From contig CM030934.1 of assembly GCA_018136815.1 (NCBI GenBank), positions 3,932,710 through 3,996,709 of the forward strand: DNA of 64,000 nucleotides, given 5' to 3'. This DNA comes from Isochrysis galbana. Taxonomy: Eukaryota > Haptophyta > Isochrysidales > Isochrysidaceae. Position 1 is the first letter of the stretch. Every line of letters begins with the position of its first letter. The notes under the pieces are model-generated. The model made no database searches. It had not been told where the DNA came from and worked only from the letters and a program-made list of their open reading frames with translations. Positions 41,136-51,805 of the stretch are shown here, one piece after another. The position numbers were made by a program, and so were the translations under genes.

Positions 41136-43736
41136 ATGCCTCGGGTGATCCTTCCGGTGAAGCAGCTCATCCAGCAGGCGGTGGAGGCTGGCGCGCGGAG
41201 TCCCGAGACGCTGGCCAGCTCGATCGCCTCGCACGTCCTTCAGCTACCTCCAAGCGAGGCCGAGAGAGGAGAGAAGGCGAGAGGAGAGGGGGGGACGACA
41301 GAGAGAAGGAGAGGACAAGAGAGCAAGAGAGAGAGAGAAGGGGATAGAGTTGGAGAGAGGGAGGCAGGAGATGAAGGGAGCAAGGGGCGGCGTGATGGCG
41401 CTGTCCAAGCTGGCGAGGAATGGCGGGTGCATGGAGAGGAACGAGGTGAGGGAAGGAAGCTCTTCGCTTTTCGAATGGAGAGGAATGGAGAAGGGGGGGG
41501 AGAGAAGGGAGGCGAGAGGGCGGGAGAAATGGGTGGAGAAAACGGGCAGGAGAGGGAGGGAGCTGCGGTACGAGCCCGGCCAGGAGGCTCTCTGCCTTCC
41601 CACTTCGACTCTGCAGTCCGCCATGCCGTTTATGCCGCCGCCGCCGCCGGCCGGCTCGTTAAGACACCGAACGGACTCCAGTGGGTCCCTACTCCAAGAA
41701 AGGTCAAGGGGCCGGCACAAGCGCGGCTACCGAGTCGCACGGCCGCGCCATCAGCACGCGACAAGCACGAGTGCTCGCACTACGCGTCGCTCCTCTCGCA
41801 CCAGCCCTCACGCGTGTCCATCCATCACACCGTAAGCACCTCGGCAGCTCGTAGCACAGGCCCTGGACCTGCCAGCTCGGCCACCGAGGCAGCGGCACTT
41901 CCGGCCAGCTCAGAAGCGTCCGCGCGGGTGTTTGAGCCTCTGTCGCCAAGGAACTTGAACTCACATCCTTTGAGTTTGGCTAGAGGCGAAGATCGAGATT
42001 CACCGTCCATGAAGGTGTGTGCCTGCGGCTCACTGGCGAAGAAGAGCAGCATGTCGCACGCGCGCCAGCCGGACAGGGTGCGTGCACATGGCGCACCCGC
42101 CAAGGAAAGCGGCACGTCACGCGCGCGCCAGCCGCCCAGTAGCGTCCGGGCACCGAGGAGTTCGTCCTCACGTGAGACCAAACTAGAGCCCAGAGGGGGA
42201 ACTCGTTGGATCAAGCCCGCCTCGTCGTCCTCGGAGAGTCCGTCCATGTCGGAGGAAGACGAAAATGGCCTGTGCGACGGCAACCGGCGGGTGTTTGCTG
42301 CGCGTGGCGCCTGCAGCGGCAACCGAGGGCGTAGGCGGCACGAATTGAATAGGGATGTGGACGGGGGATCAGGACTTCGCTGTGCTGCCTTCAGCGGCAC
42401 CATAGACTCGGAGACGGGCACACAAGTCTCCTCGGGGCTGCGTCGCGGCGGACGCAATCGACGCCCCGCAACTGACGACTGGCTCAATCCATGGCATGAG
42501 CTACAGCGACTGCACGGCGGCGGCGCCGAGTCGGCTCGCCCGTGTATGTTCGCATGCGCACCAATACGTGGCTATGCAGAGTGTGAAGTGGCCGATGATG
42601 AGGATGAGAATAGGAGGTCTGTCCCACGAGTGCGAAGACAAGGGGCTGCTGTGCGCAAGCGACCACGGCACTGTCCCATGAGGAGCATGCAGGCCAGTGG
42701 CAGCCTCACCGCCAAGGACGGCGACGGGAGGCATGACGAAGACCACTCCTCCGGCGACGAACCGATCCTCGCACCACATTTGCGTCGGAGTCTCCGGACC
42801 GTGCCGCTCCTTCCAGTCTCACCAGAAACCGCCGATGGCTTTATCGACCCATCGCCTGCACGCGCGACATCCCCTTGCAATGGGGAGGCCCTCCCTGGTG
42901 CAAATGGAAGCGACCCAAACGCAGAGTGGCCGTCGTCTCAATTCATACCTACGGCGGTTGGCCGAGGAATGACTACGCCTATGGTGAGCCGCATCGTCAC
43001 CATTGGCGAATCATCTACACATGCAGACGGCGAAACGGCGGGTGGGGCTCCCGAGGACACCCCTGTAGCCGTCTCCACCACGACGGGCGTTGAGCTCCCC
43101 ATGATGACCAGCACCTTGACCAGCACCTTACCTAGCCGCCAGCCCGAGTCATTGCCTGCGGGTGCCGCCGCAGCCTCACATGGAGCTCGACCCTACTCCT
43201 CGCCAACGCACATCGCGCTGCAGGGCACGCCCCTCAGGAGCCACGTGACTCCTGGAAGCCGCCAATGGGGAAGGCCAGCGTGGCTTGGTGAGGCAAATCA
43301 CTCTTTGCGTGGTGATCAGAGGCATGTGGATCCACCGCTGGCCTCTCTAGGCGGCGCAGTCCAAGAAGCTGCGTCCGAACATGACCACACCGATGTTGGT
43401 TTCCACAGCATCACGGCTGACGCCACGAAGGGCGTGGCGGCATCGGCCGGTGCGAAGGACGATGTCATGCCGGCAGATTCAGCGGAGGAGCCACGCCACA
43501 CCTGCCGAACGGTAGGCGGCACAAGTCGCAAAGGGAGGAATAGTCGCAATGGGGATCAGTCGTACACAAACGCGTCGGGACCGGCGTTGCGCATTGCACC
43601 CACTACCACAGTGGCAGCAGGACCTAGACGAGGTTCACGTATTCGCCGTCCGGCGAGCGATGACTGGGTTGATCCGTGGCGCGAGCTCGCACGCGCAGGG
43701 AAGGCTGGTGCACGGGGCCAAGCGGGTGGCCTCTAG
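41136..43736 (+). CDS. Unknown, possibly nuclear protein with duplicated RRPAxDDW motif
   Basis: The frame from Met at 41136 is 866 residues; the frame is open further upstream, but a CT-rich leader ends here. Residues about 5-35 (VKQLIQQAVEAGARSPETLA) and about 160-190 (HFDSAVRHAVYAAAAAGRLV then LQWVP) look like two halves of a winged-helix or linker-histone-like domain, separated by an Arg/Glu/Gly-rich stretch (41260-41600). That stretch may be an unspliced intron: GTGAGG at 41446 and CTGCAG near 41610. The rest is Ser/Pro/Arg-rich and low in structure. Two copies of a basic motif stand out, GGRNRRPATDDWLNPWHEL (about residues 440-460) and GSRIRRPASDDWVDPWREL (near the C-terminus). I do not recognise the family; basic patches suggest DNA or RNA binding. 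Confidence 0.55.
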   Translation: MPRVILPVKQLIQQAVEAGARSPETLASSIASHVLQLPPSEAERGEKARGEGGTTERRRGQESKREREGDRVGEREAGDEGSKGRRDGAVQAGEEWRVHGEERGEGRKLFAFRMERNGEGGGEKGGERAGEMGGENGQEREGAAVRARPGGSLPSHFDSAVRHAVYAAAAAGRLVKTPNGLQWVPTPRKVKGPAQARLPSRTAAPSARDKHECSHYASLLSHQPSRVSIHHTVSTSAARSTGPGPASSATEAAALPASSEASARVFEPLSPRNLNSHPLSLARGEDRDSPSMKVCACGSLAKKSSMSHARQPDRVRAHGAPAKESGTSRARQPPSSVRAPRSSSSRETKLEPRGGTRWIKPASSSSESPSMSEEDENGLCDGNRRVFAARGACSGNRGRRRHELNRDVDGGSGLRCAAFSGTIDSETGTQVSSGLRRGGRNRRPATDDWLNPWHELQRLHGGGAESARPCMFACAPIRGYAECEVADDEDENRRSVPRVRRQGAAVRKRPRHCPMRSMQASGSLTAKDGDGRHDEDHSSGDEPILAPHLRRSLRTVPLLPVSPETADGFIDPSPARATSPCNGEALPGANGSDPNAEWPSSQFIPTAVGRGMTTPMVSRIVTIGESSTHADGETAGGAPEDTPVAVSTTTGVELPMMTSTLTSTLPSRQPESLPAGAAAASHGARPYSSPTHIALQGTPLRSHVTPGSRQWGRPAWLGEANHSLRGDQRHVDPPLASLGGAVQEAASEHDHTDVGFHSITADATKGVAASAGAKDDVMPADSAEEPRHTCRTVGGTSRKGRNSRNGDQSYTNASGPALRIAPTTTVAAGPRRGSRIRRPASDDWVDPWRELARAGKAGARGQAGGL

Positions 43737-44500
43737 CCATGCCACATATTCGCTCACCGCTGCCTTGCTGGCGGCGCACACAATTCGCCGTGCGTGCGTG
43801 CGCTCGCTAGATATGCCCACCCTATTTTTCCTCAAGTGGTTGGGGATGTGTCGCTTCTTTCGCTACTGTTGCACTTGGTGCTCGTGCCTTACTGCCCCGC
43901 CCTAGAGCGTTCAGATGGCGTCGTGGATGGAGTGAGCTAGAAGTGGTGAAAAATTCGTCGATTGGTGAAGCCATTTTGCCGTTGCCAACCGCACGCCGCC
44001 AAGCCCTCGGGCTTCTAGAAGACCTACATCTACATACAGGGCTAGAAGCGAGGACGAGAGGAGTGGACGCAGTGCTAGCAGTAGGCAAGGAGCGTGTCAG
44101 AGCAAGGCTGATCTCGCATTTTGATAATAATAATCTCATCTGACATCCGAGCGTTAGTACAGCTACTAACTACCACTGGCACGCACACCGTGACCGCCCG
44201 CCTTTACTAGCGCCCCCGGTTCCGCCGCGAGGGGGGGAGGGGGCGATTCTAATTTGGCTATAGCTGAGAGTGAGCGGCCAATGGCCAATGGCCAATGGGG
44301 CGAGTACCCTTGCCTCGGCTGTCCCCAACAGGTTAAATGACGACGCCTTAGATTATTATTTGGCCGCTTTAGCTTTAGCTTTAGCTGAGAGGGAGCAGCC
44401 AATTAGGCGAGTGCCCTTGCCCCGGCTGTCCCCAACAGAATAAATGACGACGCCTTAGGTATCCTGATTCCAACTAAGTTTATACTTAGTTCACATGGCA
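43737..44500. other. Intergenic with repeats
   Basis: 44119-44170 has the ATAATAATAATC flank and GAGCGTTAGTAC of repeat RA. 44240-44355 and 44366-44462 are direct copies of one segment (TTGGC-TAGCTGAGAG, CGGCTGTCCCCAACAG, AAATGACGACGCCTTAG). 44474-44492 is a palindrome AACTAAGTTTATACTTAGTT that equals the element ends at 51784 and 53103. Confidence 0.7.
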
Positions 44501-44611
44501 CATGGGGGAGGCGCCTCGTGCCCTCCCCCCCGGGCTCCAACTCACCTCCGGCCTCCAGGGGACGGGGGGCCTAGATGGGAAATACGAAATACTCGGTGTT
44601 GGGGCCCGCAA

Positions 44612-44885
44612 ATATGTCGCATCCGCGATCGACCTTTTTGTTTTAGAAGTTGTTTGCGTTTCTATGTTCCCTCCTTGCAGGCTAGCCACGAGTCACCGTC
44701 GCAGGGTCCTACATTCGTCCATTCGCCCTTGTTGCCCTCGCCTCCTTTGCTCCTTTGTCGCCTCCCTTGCCGCCTGCTTGCCCCTCACCTGGCTTACCTC
44801 CTTGCGTGCTCCTCGCGTTTTAGGCGAAGTCGCGCGTTCAGGTATCGCCGGTGCAAGGAACCGCCCCCTTGCGTGACCCTGATTC
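44612..44885 (+). repeat. Dispersed repeat, inverted partner of 543-815
   Basis: Near-identical to the reverse complement of 543-815. The frame open here differs from that of the other copy because of small indels. 44886-45285 has AT/GATATCAGG motifs, the 10.8-kb repeat match (45065-45125) and one CCGATAGCTATCGG palindrome (45210). Confidence 0.75.
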
Positions 44886-45434
44886 GATGGAGAGGCTTCC
44901 CGCGCCACCTCGTCCTCGCGTCCTCGCGCCAAAAGTTTTTTTTTCATGGTTTTGTTATTGGCCTTGTCAGCTTTGTTTTTGCCCCCACCTGATACCCCTT
45001 TGTCAGGTCTAAAGGACCTGATATCATGACATCAGGACCTCATATCAGCCTGATGTCCCATCACTGATCTTGACTTGGTGAATTTTCACCCTTAGAAGTT
45101 AAAAGGCGTGTTTGACCGCCCTACCCTTGGGCATGAGCTGAGTATTCAGCACCCTGACCCAGGCCCCCAGTGGGCGCGGGTGAGCAGGGGCACTCCCAGG
45201 CCCACGTGGGCCCCCGATAGCTATCGGGCGCTGTTGGCTCCTGGGCTCCTGGGCTCCTGGGGGGCATGTAAAGTAACATGTATACTACTCGAGGGTTTTT
45301 GCACGGCCGCAACAAGGTCTCAAGAGGGTCTCCACAGCGCCTCTCAACAAGTCGCGCTGTGGAGATGTCTATTGGGACCGTCTCAATAAATAAGCGCAGT
45401 GAGGCGCTATTGAGGACTCCGCCGCACCTCAACA

Positions 45435-46244
45435 ATGGAGAAGGCGCGCCGCTGCCCCACCGTTGCCACGCCGCTTCTCGTCGTCCCCGCACCTGCCACG
45501 GGCCCAGTGCAAGGCGTCGCGGCCCGAGCCCTGCGTGATGAATGCCTCTCCCTCACCCTCCCTCTCCATGCACCCACGCTGCTTGTGCGCAGGCCAAGCG
45601 TGTGCGATACCAATGGACAGACGAGAAGAAGGTGGCGTTGCTCACGCAGATCGTTGCCACGGGCAAGAACGCCTTCATGACGGCGAAGGGCTCGAAGGCC
45701 GTGGATGACTTCGTGTCGCAGCTCGACGTGTGGACCAACGCGGAGACCGGCATCATCCCCTTGCTCAACATGCATGCCCCGGAGTTCAAGGACAACCCCA
45801 TCACGTCAACGTACACCTCGGTCATCACATCTGTGAGGGGCTAGGTGCAGGTGAGCAAGGGGTGGATAGGAGGGTGGGGATGCACATCCCTTGCCTTGCT
45901 TGCATTCACAGCCCCGCATCAACTCCTTGCGCAACCGACCCCCTACCTTCGACCCGCGTGCCCACGCGTAGGCGGAGAGTCACTTGTACACGTCCGGCAA
46001 GGAGCAGAAGGAGCCCATCGAGGTGGACACCGCCACGGACACCTGCGGTACGAAGAACGAGGCGAAGCTCACCGAGTATCAGGCGCTCATCATCGACGTG
46101 CACTGCCTCATGCGCGAGGTGGCAGAGGCAACAGCCGACCGCAAGGCGGCTCAGGCGGCAGAGCACTCGGTGCACCTTGAGCAAGATGCGGCAGCGAAAG
46201 CTGCATACAAGGCGTTGAGCGCCCGAGTAGAAGCTCGCTTGTGA
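45435..46244 (+). CDS. Myb/SANT-like protein of the Harbinger element
   Basis: Three exons, 45435-45506, 45593-45832 and 45972-46244, all phase 0 with introns GTGCAA...CAG and GTGAGG...TAG; 194 residues. The DNA-binding half reads AKRVRYQWTDEKKVALLTQI, SKAVDDFVSQL, and after the second join SHLYTSGKEQKEPIEVD. The last part resembles the sequence after the Myb-like domain of Harbinger accessory proteins. A C-terminal Ala/Glu helix (YQALIIDVHCLMREVAEATADR) is probably a dimerising coiled coil. In Harbinger systems this protein carries the transposase into the nucleus and recognises the element ends. The frame is intact. Exon 1 is the least certain part. Confidence 0.7.
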
Positions 46245-47002
46245 ACGTACTGGACGTGCCACTCCCAACAGCTTCCCATCTACGAAACCAATTAGGTTTG
46301 GCAGGGGAACACCCGCCTCAACATGTGCTGCAGCAAACCGGGGAAACAAGGGAGCAAAACACGATAAACTACGAGAATCAAGCAGGTGTGGAAAGGTTGT
46401 GTGAACATGTTGCACCACCGCTTGATGCGCCTCGGAGATGGCGGCCTCGCTCCTCCCGGTCTCTACGCATAAGACGACCGCGCTGCCTGCGGACAACACG
46501 GTGCTGGGGGTGATTGGGGTCGCAGTGGGGCAGGATGCACTAGTAGGCTGGGCACATCGCTCGAGTGGCCCAACGCTCGCCACGCACCTGGGGTCTTGTA
46601 TCGGCGCAGAGCGATGAGGGCCGCCTCTTCTCCGCTCATCACATGCCGCCCCTTCAACCGAAAGCCAGCAGGGAGCTGCAGGGCATCAATCACCCTGGGA
46701 AGGTCTTCGAGCCGAAAGCCAAAGCGCACATACACATCGCGGGCCTGCACGCCCTCACCCGCGCCCGCCTGCGCGGCCTCCTGCTGCAGTCTTGCCACGG
46801 ACAGACGCTCTGGCCCAATGCTCGAGCGCATGGACCGCGAGAGAACCTCCGCTGCGAGCGCGAGGAGGATGCGCTCAGAGCGCCGGCCCTCCGCAGCATC
46901 GCAGTCCTCGCCACGCCAGCGCCTCCTGCGCTTCAAGTGGGCCAGCATCATGGCCAGCTCCGCGTCCTCCAGCTCCTGTGCCGTGAAGGGGCGCGTCGGC
47001 AT
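46200..47002 (-). pseudogene. Truncated Harbinger transposase (DDE nuclease)
   Basis: Two exons, 47002-46588 and 46462 to about 46200, joined across a 125-bp GTGCGT...TAG intron (RRYKTPE|TGRSEAAISEAH). The N-terminal helical part (ELEDAELAMMLAHLKRRRRW), the FRLEDLPRVIDAL and EEAALIALRRYKTP region, and the first catalytic motif NLIGFVDGKLLGVARP with SFYSGAQ match the family. The frame then runs antisense into the end of the Myb-like gene, and the rest of the DDE domain (second Asp and Glu) is missing. An internal deletion that brought the two 3' ends together explains this. Confidence 0.75.
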
Positions 47003-47343
47003 CGCACCCCTGCGTACTGCCGCAGACCGCTCTACCGCGGTTGAGAAGACCGCTATTGAGAGGAAAACGCGGTTTTCTCCTTTTGCAGGACGGCCGCAAT
47101 AGAGCCTCAACAGCGCCCCGACACTGTTGGGGCGGGGGGCTGTTGGGGCCCTATTGCGGCCTGCAAAAACCCTCTACTCTAGTACTTCTTTTGTCTGATA
47201 GCACCTACTTTAACTGTACTTGTAGCGAGGGGCCGTCGTGCGCCGTCTCCGTCCGTCGAGAGCGGCGCTGGCTCCTCTCTGCCCTGAAGCACTGCGGAGA
47301 AGAATTCTCTTACCGTGGTGAAGACGTGAGAAATCTCGTCCCT

Positions 47344-47499
47344 CTCCTCCACGTCTCGTGTCTCTCCCCCCCCCATTTCCCCTCCTCCCACCCCTCGGCT
47401 CAGCAGATTTCTTCTTCTCTTCTCTTCTCTTCTCTCTCTCTCTCTCTCTTCCTTCGCCCCCCCCCCCCCCCCCACTTCCTCTCTCTTCTCCCTACGGGG
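47344..47499 (+). promoter_or_regulatory. CT/C tract before the RlmN-like start
   Basis: CCTCTCCTCC, CT repeats and a 17-base C run (47457-47473) end shortly before the ATG at 47500. 47180-47343 has no recognised feature. Confidence 0.4.
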
Positions 47500-49362
47500 A
47501 TGGGGGCCCTAGCGGGGCCACACAGCCTACGGCTCGTGTGGCTGTGGCTCTCCGCGGCTCGTGCGGCGTGCAGCGGCGCGCGATGTGTGAGCGGTGGGCC
47601 GTCACTCTTCCAGCCTGTCCATTCGCTTGCGCTGCACCTCGGTGGCTCAGGCCGTGCCAAGCTGGTCTGGCAAGCGCTGCGGAGTGGGCGCGACCCATTT
47701 CTGTGTGAGAAGGTGACGAGGAGGTGCGCCTTCTTTCTCTTCCCCCCTCCCCCCTCTCTCTCTCCTCTCTCTCTCTCTCGCTCATCTTTCTCTCGCTCTC
47801 GCTCATCTCTCTCTCGCTCTGGCTCATCTCTCTCTCTCTCTCTCCTCTGCTGTTTTCCTCACTTCTTCCCCCCTCCCTCAACCCACAATTGCTTCTCTCC
47901 CCCACGCCTCCGCCCCCAGACTGACCTCCCTTCTTTTGGTCCGCTCTCTCGTCCTCCCCCTGCGCTCCTCCGTTCCCGAGATCGCCTTCACTCGCCCCGA
48001 CGGCCGCCTCCATACTGAGAACAGCTTACGTCTTGCTTGCAGGGCGAGAGAAGCGCTGATCGAGGGAGGCTTCGCGCGGCTGCCAGTCGAGGTGGATCGG
48101 ACGGTGTCCTCTGACGGTACTGTGAAGTTGTTGGTTGCGCTCGAGGATGGCCTACAGGTTGAGAGTGTCGTGATTCCGTTTGAGGGGCGACCAACAGCGG
48201 CAAAGAAGTGCGAGCCGCGCTCAACGCTCTGCGTCTCGTCGCAAGTAGGGTGCTCGCGCGGTTGCATTTTTTGTGCGACTGGGCGGATGGGCCTCATCCG
48301 CAACCTCACGCCCGATGAGATCCTCGCTCAGGTCGTGCTGGCGCAGCGGGTCATAGAGGAGCTGCACATGCCAAAGCTTCATGGCCTGGTATTCATGGGC
48401 ATGGGCGAGCCGCTCAACAATCCAGCGTCTGTGCGCAGCGCGCTCGCACTCCTCACGGACCCGCAGGGCTTCCGACTGGCCTCCACGAGAATATCTGTCT
48501 CGACCGTAGCACCCTCGCCTTCCGCTGTGCGAGCTGCTGTCGACCTCCCGGGCATGCTCGCTTGGTCTGTGCACGCGGCAGACGATGAAAAGCGTAAACG
48601 GCTCGTCCCAACTACTACCCACAGTGCGCACGGCCTCCGGCCCCACATGCACACGCACGCTTGCAGCCGCCACATGATATTCCGGACGTGTCTGCGCCCG
48701 CCGTGCCGCCTGAGTTTGCGCCCGCCATACCGCTTGCGCTTGTGCCCACCGTGCCGCATTCGCTTCGGGCACCCCGCGCGAGCACTCTATTGTGCCATAC
48801 AATCGATGCTGGCGTTGGTACCCCTTCACATGACTTCAATTACATGCCACCATCCGTAGCAATGACCGAGTTGCGTGACGCCTTTCTTGAGGTGCTTGAG
48901 TGCCGTCGGCAGGAGGGCCGCAGGCGTTCCACTGCCCTCATGGTGGCCGTCACTTTACTCAAAGGCATTAATGATGACCCAGCTGATGCGCGGTCACTAG
49001 TGGAGCTCCTACAGCCCATCGCAGATGCAGGCTTCAAGGTCTGTGTAGACCTCATCCCCTACAATGATATCGGCCCCGATCAAGGCGCTAATGTGCAGCT
49101 CCTGGGTGCTGAATCCTTGTTTAATATCGGGGCGGTAGAGTTGTCTGCGGCCGTGCTCGCGGTATCATCAAGCGAGGACAATCCAGCTGCGGCCTCTGCC
49201 GCCTTGCAACGCGCAGAGAAGTCGAGAATCTCCGAGTTTCAAGCGATCGTCCGCGAAGCCCAGATGGCTTGCTTCGTGCGTGTCACCCGCGGCGATGACG
49301 AGGCAGCCGCTTGTGGACAGCTTGCGACGTCGAGCGCGAAAGGGAGGAGACGAACGGATTAG
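47500..49362 (+). CDS. RlmN/Cfr-like radical-SAM rRNA (adenine-C2) methyltransferase
   Basis: Three exons, 47500-47723, 48043-48623 and 48860-49362; both introns begin GTGCGC and end CAG or TAG, and phases match; 435 residues. RlmN methylates C2 of A2503 in 23S rRNA and A37 of some tRNAs using two SAM molecules. Visible: GGSGRAKLVWQALRSG (the N-terminal substrate domain), the iron-sulfur motif VGCSRGCIFC with FCATGRMGLIRNL, HGLVFMGMGEPLNN, ISVSTVAPSP, HAADDEKRKRLVP, TLLKGINDD, CVDLIPYN and VTRGDDEAAACGQL. The Cys in AACGQL and that in TLCVSSQ are the pair of catalytic cysteines. Exon 1 starts with a hydrophobic leader (LRLVWLWLSAARAACSGA), consistent with import into plastid or mitochondrion. 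The exon-1 join is inferred from phase. Confidence 0.87.
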
Positions 49363-50160
49363 CTGGGCGGTCGTAGCGAAGCTTCCTTGCAATTTCTTCA
49401 AGATTGCTCGAAGCGGGGGAATGGCGGTGAAGCATCGCTGACGGCTTGAAACTACCTCATTGCTAGTCTCCTAGTAACTGTGTTCATGTATGGCACACAG
49501 GTGTGCACAGGCATGGGGATCACGGGATCACGAACACGGCGGTGGACGCACAGTCTAATTGTAGCGCGCGAGAACCGTTTGACTATGCCGTCGCGCCTGG
49601 AACGCGTGACGACTCACGTGTGCCCACTAGAGCTCTCTGGCGAAACGATCCCGATACCAAATGCCGAACCCCCCGGCAGCCGAGCCACCACACTCACCGC
49701 TTCCATCGTCTACAAGTACCGCAGATAAATATTAAACGAACTTTACTGATGATCGGGTTTTTTGAGTGTGATAGTGGGTTGTCGCTATTTGTTCGGCCCA
49801 ATCTGCATACATCATGCATTAGTGAAGAAGTGTTCGCCCCCGCTCAAGTGTAGTCGTAGCGGGAGGGGGGCGCAGTGCGCGCGGGAAGTGGTTGGGCGTG
49901 CGCGCTTTCACCGCCTTTCGCGCGCTCGACCATGACCGCCATTTGGGAATTGGCCGCCGGTACGGCGTGCGCGTGCGCCGCGTGAAAGCGAATAAGACTT
50001 CTGTCTCTAAATGTTGATGTGTGTCCGGTTTAGTCACACATGTGCTCATTGCTACGATAAAGGGAATGGGGAGGAGGAAAAGGATATAAGGGTGGTGTCG
50101 GTAGCAATAAGGCCATGAGTGCCGGGCTAGTACTAGGTGTGTAGCCCTGAACCTTTAGAT
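49363..50160. other. Intergenic, no gene recognised
   Basis: Short frames only. Nothing with a recognisable domain or repeat apart from the flanking minisatellite. Confidence 0.4.
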
Positions 50161-50162
50161 CA

Positions 50163-50400
50163 AGGCGAGAAGCGCTCAATCGCCATCACCCACAGATGGA
50201 AAAGCGTTCAATCGCCATCACCCACAGATGGAAAAGCGTTCAATCGCCATCACCCACAGATGGAAAAGCGTTCAATCGCCACCAGCCTACACATGGAAAA
50301 GCGTTCAATCGCCATCACCCCCACGTATGGAAAAGCGTTCAATCGCCATCACCCCCAATCACCATCAGCCTACGCTCACGAAGAAGCAGCCAGACAGATG
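50163..50400 (+). repeat. Minisatellite with 32-bp unit, copy 3 of the island repeat
   Basis: Begins AGGCGAGAAGCGCTCAATC like the copies at 5383 and 6018, then carries tandem units of 32 bp (AGATGGAAAAGCGTTCAATC plus CGCCATCACCC) at 50194, 50226 and 50258 and further variants. It lacks the CAAGAGGGTATGCT end. The 50194-50289 units are exactly spaced. Confidence 0.9.
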
Positions 50401-50430
50401 TAAGGATGTGGATGGAGAGTGTGCAAACGA

Positions 50431-50887
50431 TAATAATAATCTAACTGAGCATTAGTACCACTACTCTCACTAGCCCGGTACTAACACGACAGCCCTCAGC
50501 GCACCTGCCCGTACACCTTGGCGCGTGTTGTTGCCACAGATACATACACCTATGCACCCCTCCACATCTCCCCCCTCGCAAGCCCCCGGCTCCCATTCAA
50601 ACTCCCCACAAGTTAAAATGAGGGAAAACCCATTGAGGCGGACCGGTCGACGCCGGCCGACTCTCCGGGAAAAAGCACCGGGGGGGGGGGAGGAACCTCT
50701 CGTCGACAAAGAGGATCGGCCCTTCCAGCTCGCGCCGTGAGCAGTTCTCGAGAAATAAACGACTGCGAGTCGAGTAGCCTGTGCCACCTTCAGGATACTC
50801 TCCTCGAGCTTGAGCCGCTCCCTTCTCTCTCCCGCCTGTCGCCGGCCGCCCCCTACCCGTTTGCTAACGCAAACGGGGCCTGTTTCT
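50431..50887 (+). repeat. Dispersed repeat RA, copy at 50 kb
   Basis: Same order of blocks as 16988-17470, with the same ATAATAATAAT flank, TAACTGAGCATTAGTACCAC start and CGCAAACGGGGCC end, about 80 percent alike by eye. 50888-51780 holds no gene I recognise; open frames there are Gly/Pro/Arg-rich or short. Confidence 0.8.
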
Positions 50888-51805
50888 AACCGCACTCCAT
50901 CGGGGGGGGTGCAAAACCCCCCCTCTCCCTCCCTCCACTCTCTCCCTTCGTCGTCCCTGCGGCGCGTCGCCATGCGGCGCGCCCTGGCCTGCTCTCAGGG
51001 GCCCTTTGGGGGCTCCCAGGGGGCCAGCAAGGGCAGCTCAGGGGGCAGTGGAAGCTGGGGCTCAGCCCCTGGCCCCCCCTGCCTCTCCCACGCTCGCCTC
51101 GCTGGCCATGGGAGCCGCCCAGAGACACCTGTATGCCTGGCGACCAGGGACAGAGGGGGAGTCAGCTCGAGGGCGGGCCCAGCGCGGGCGTGGGAGTGCG
51201 GCTCGCGGGCCGCGCCCCCGAAGGGTCTGGGCCAGATTGTTGAGTGCCCTGCCCCTGCCAAAGGGCAGGGGCTGGGGTTGATTGTACGGGCCCACCCCGG
51301 GGGGTGTCCGCGATGGTGTGTGGGGGGCGCGAGGCCCCCATTGTCTCCCACTTATAAAAGTAGGTTGAGAGTGTGCAAACGATGGAGACTGTTGTCACGA
51401 TCTCGTGTGTTCCGACCAAAAGTGCCGTACGGCCCCACCATGTATCGGGAAAAGGGGGGGTGCAGTTATGGCGACGAGTGCTGTGAAGGGCACTTGAGTG
51501 CAATGACGATGGAGTGTGTGACATGCCATGCCGCAAGCCAGGGTCGGTGTGCCAAAATAACTCAGAGTGCTGTGGTGAATACACGTGTCGTCGTGGTACA
51601 TGCAGACATGATATATGATGATTGATTGGTTATCACAGAACAAAGTGAAAGGCGCACACACACCACCTCTTGGCGGGGCATGCATGACCTTTCCTCACCG
51701 AGTGGCGAGTGGTGCATGCAGCGTCACCTAACGGGAAGCAACGAGCAACTTGGCGAATGCCTTCATCCCCTCGGCGCCATATCACTAAGTTTATACTTAG
51801 ACGCG

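Larger units (their letters stand above)
45291..47174. mobile_element. PIF/Harbinger-type DNA transposon, 1884 bp
   Basis: Terminal inverted repeats of about 21-22 bp: 45291-45312 (GAGGGTTTTTGCA then CGGCCGCAA) and 47174-47154 in reverse (GAGGGTTTTTGCA then GGCCGCAA, one base shorter). TACTC flanks both sides (45286-45290, 47175-47179), a candidate 5-bp target duplication; 3 bp is usual for Harbinger. Inside lie two convergent genes, the usual Harbinger pair: a Myb/SANT-like gene (plus) and a transposase (minus), the latter truncated. Subterminal CTCAACAA/CTCAATAA words recur near both ends. The element probably needs transposase from elsewhere. Confidence 0.85.

Noticed and set aside
50163-50400. 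Regular 32-bp repeats that look like a CRISPR array
   Set aside because: The units are contiguous with no spacers and the setting is a eukaryotic nuclear genome; it is a minisatellite.
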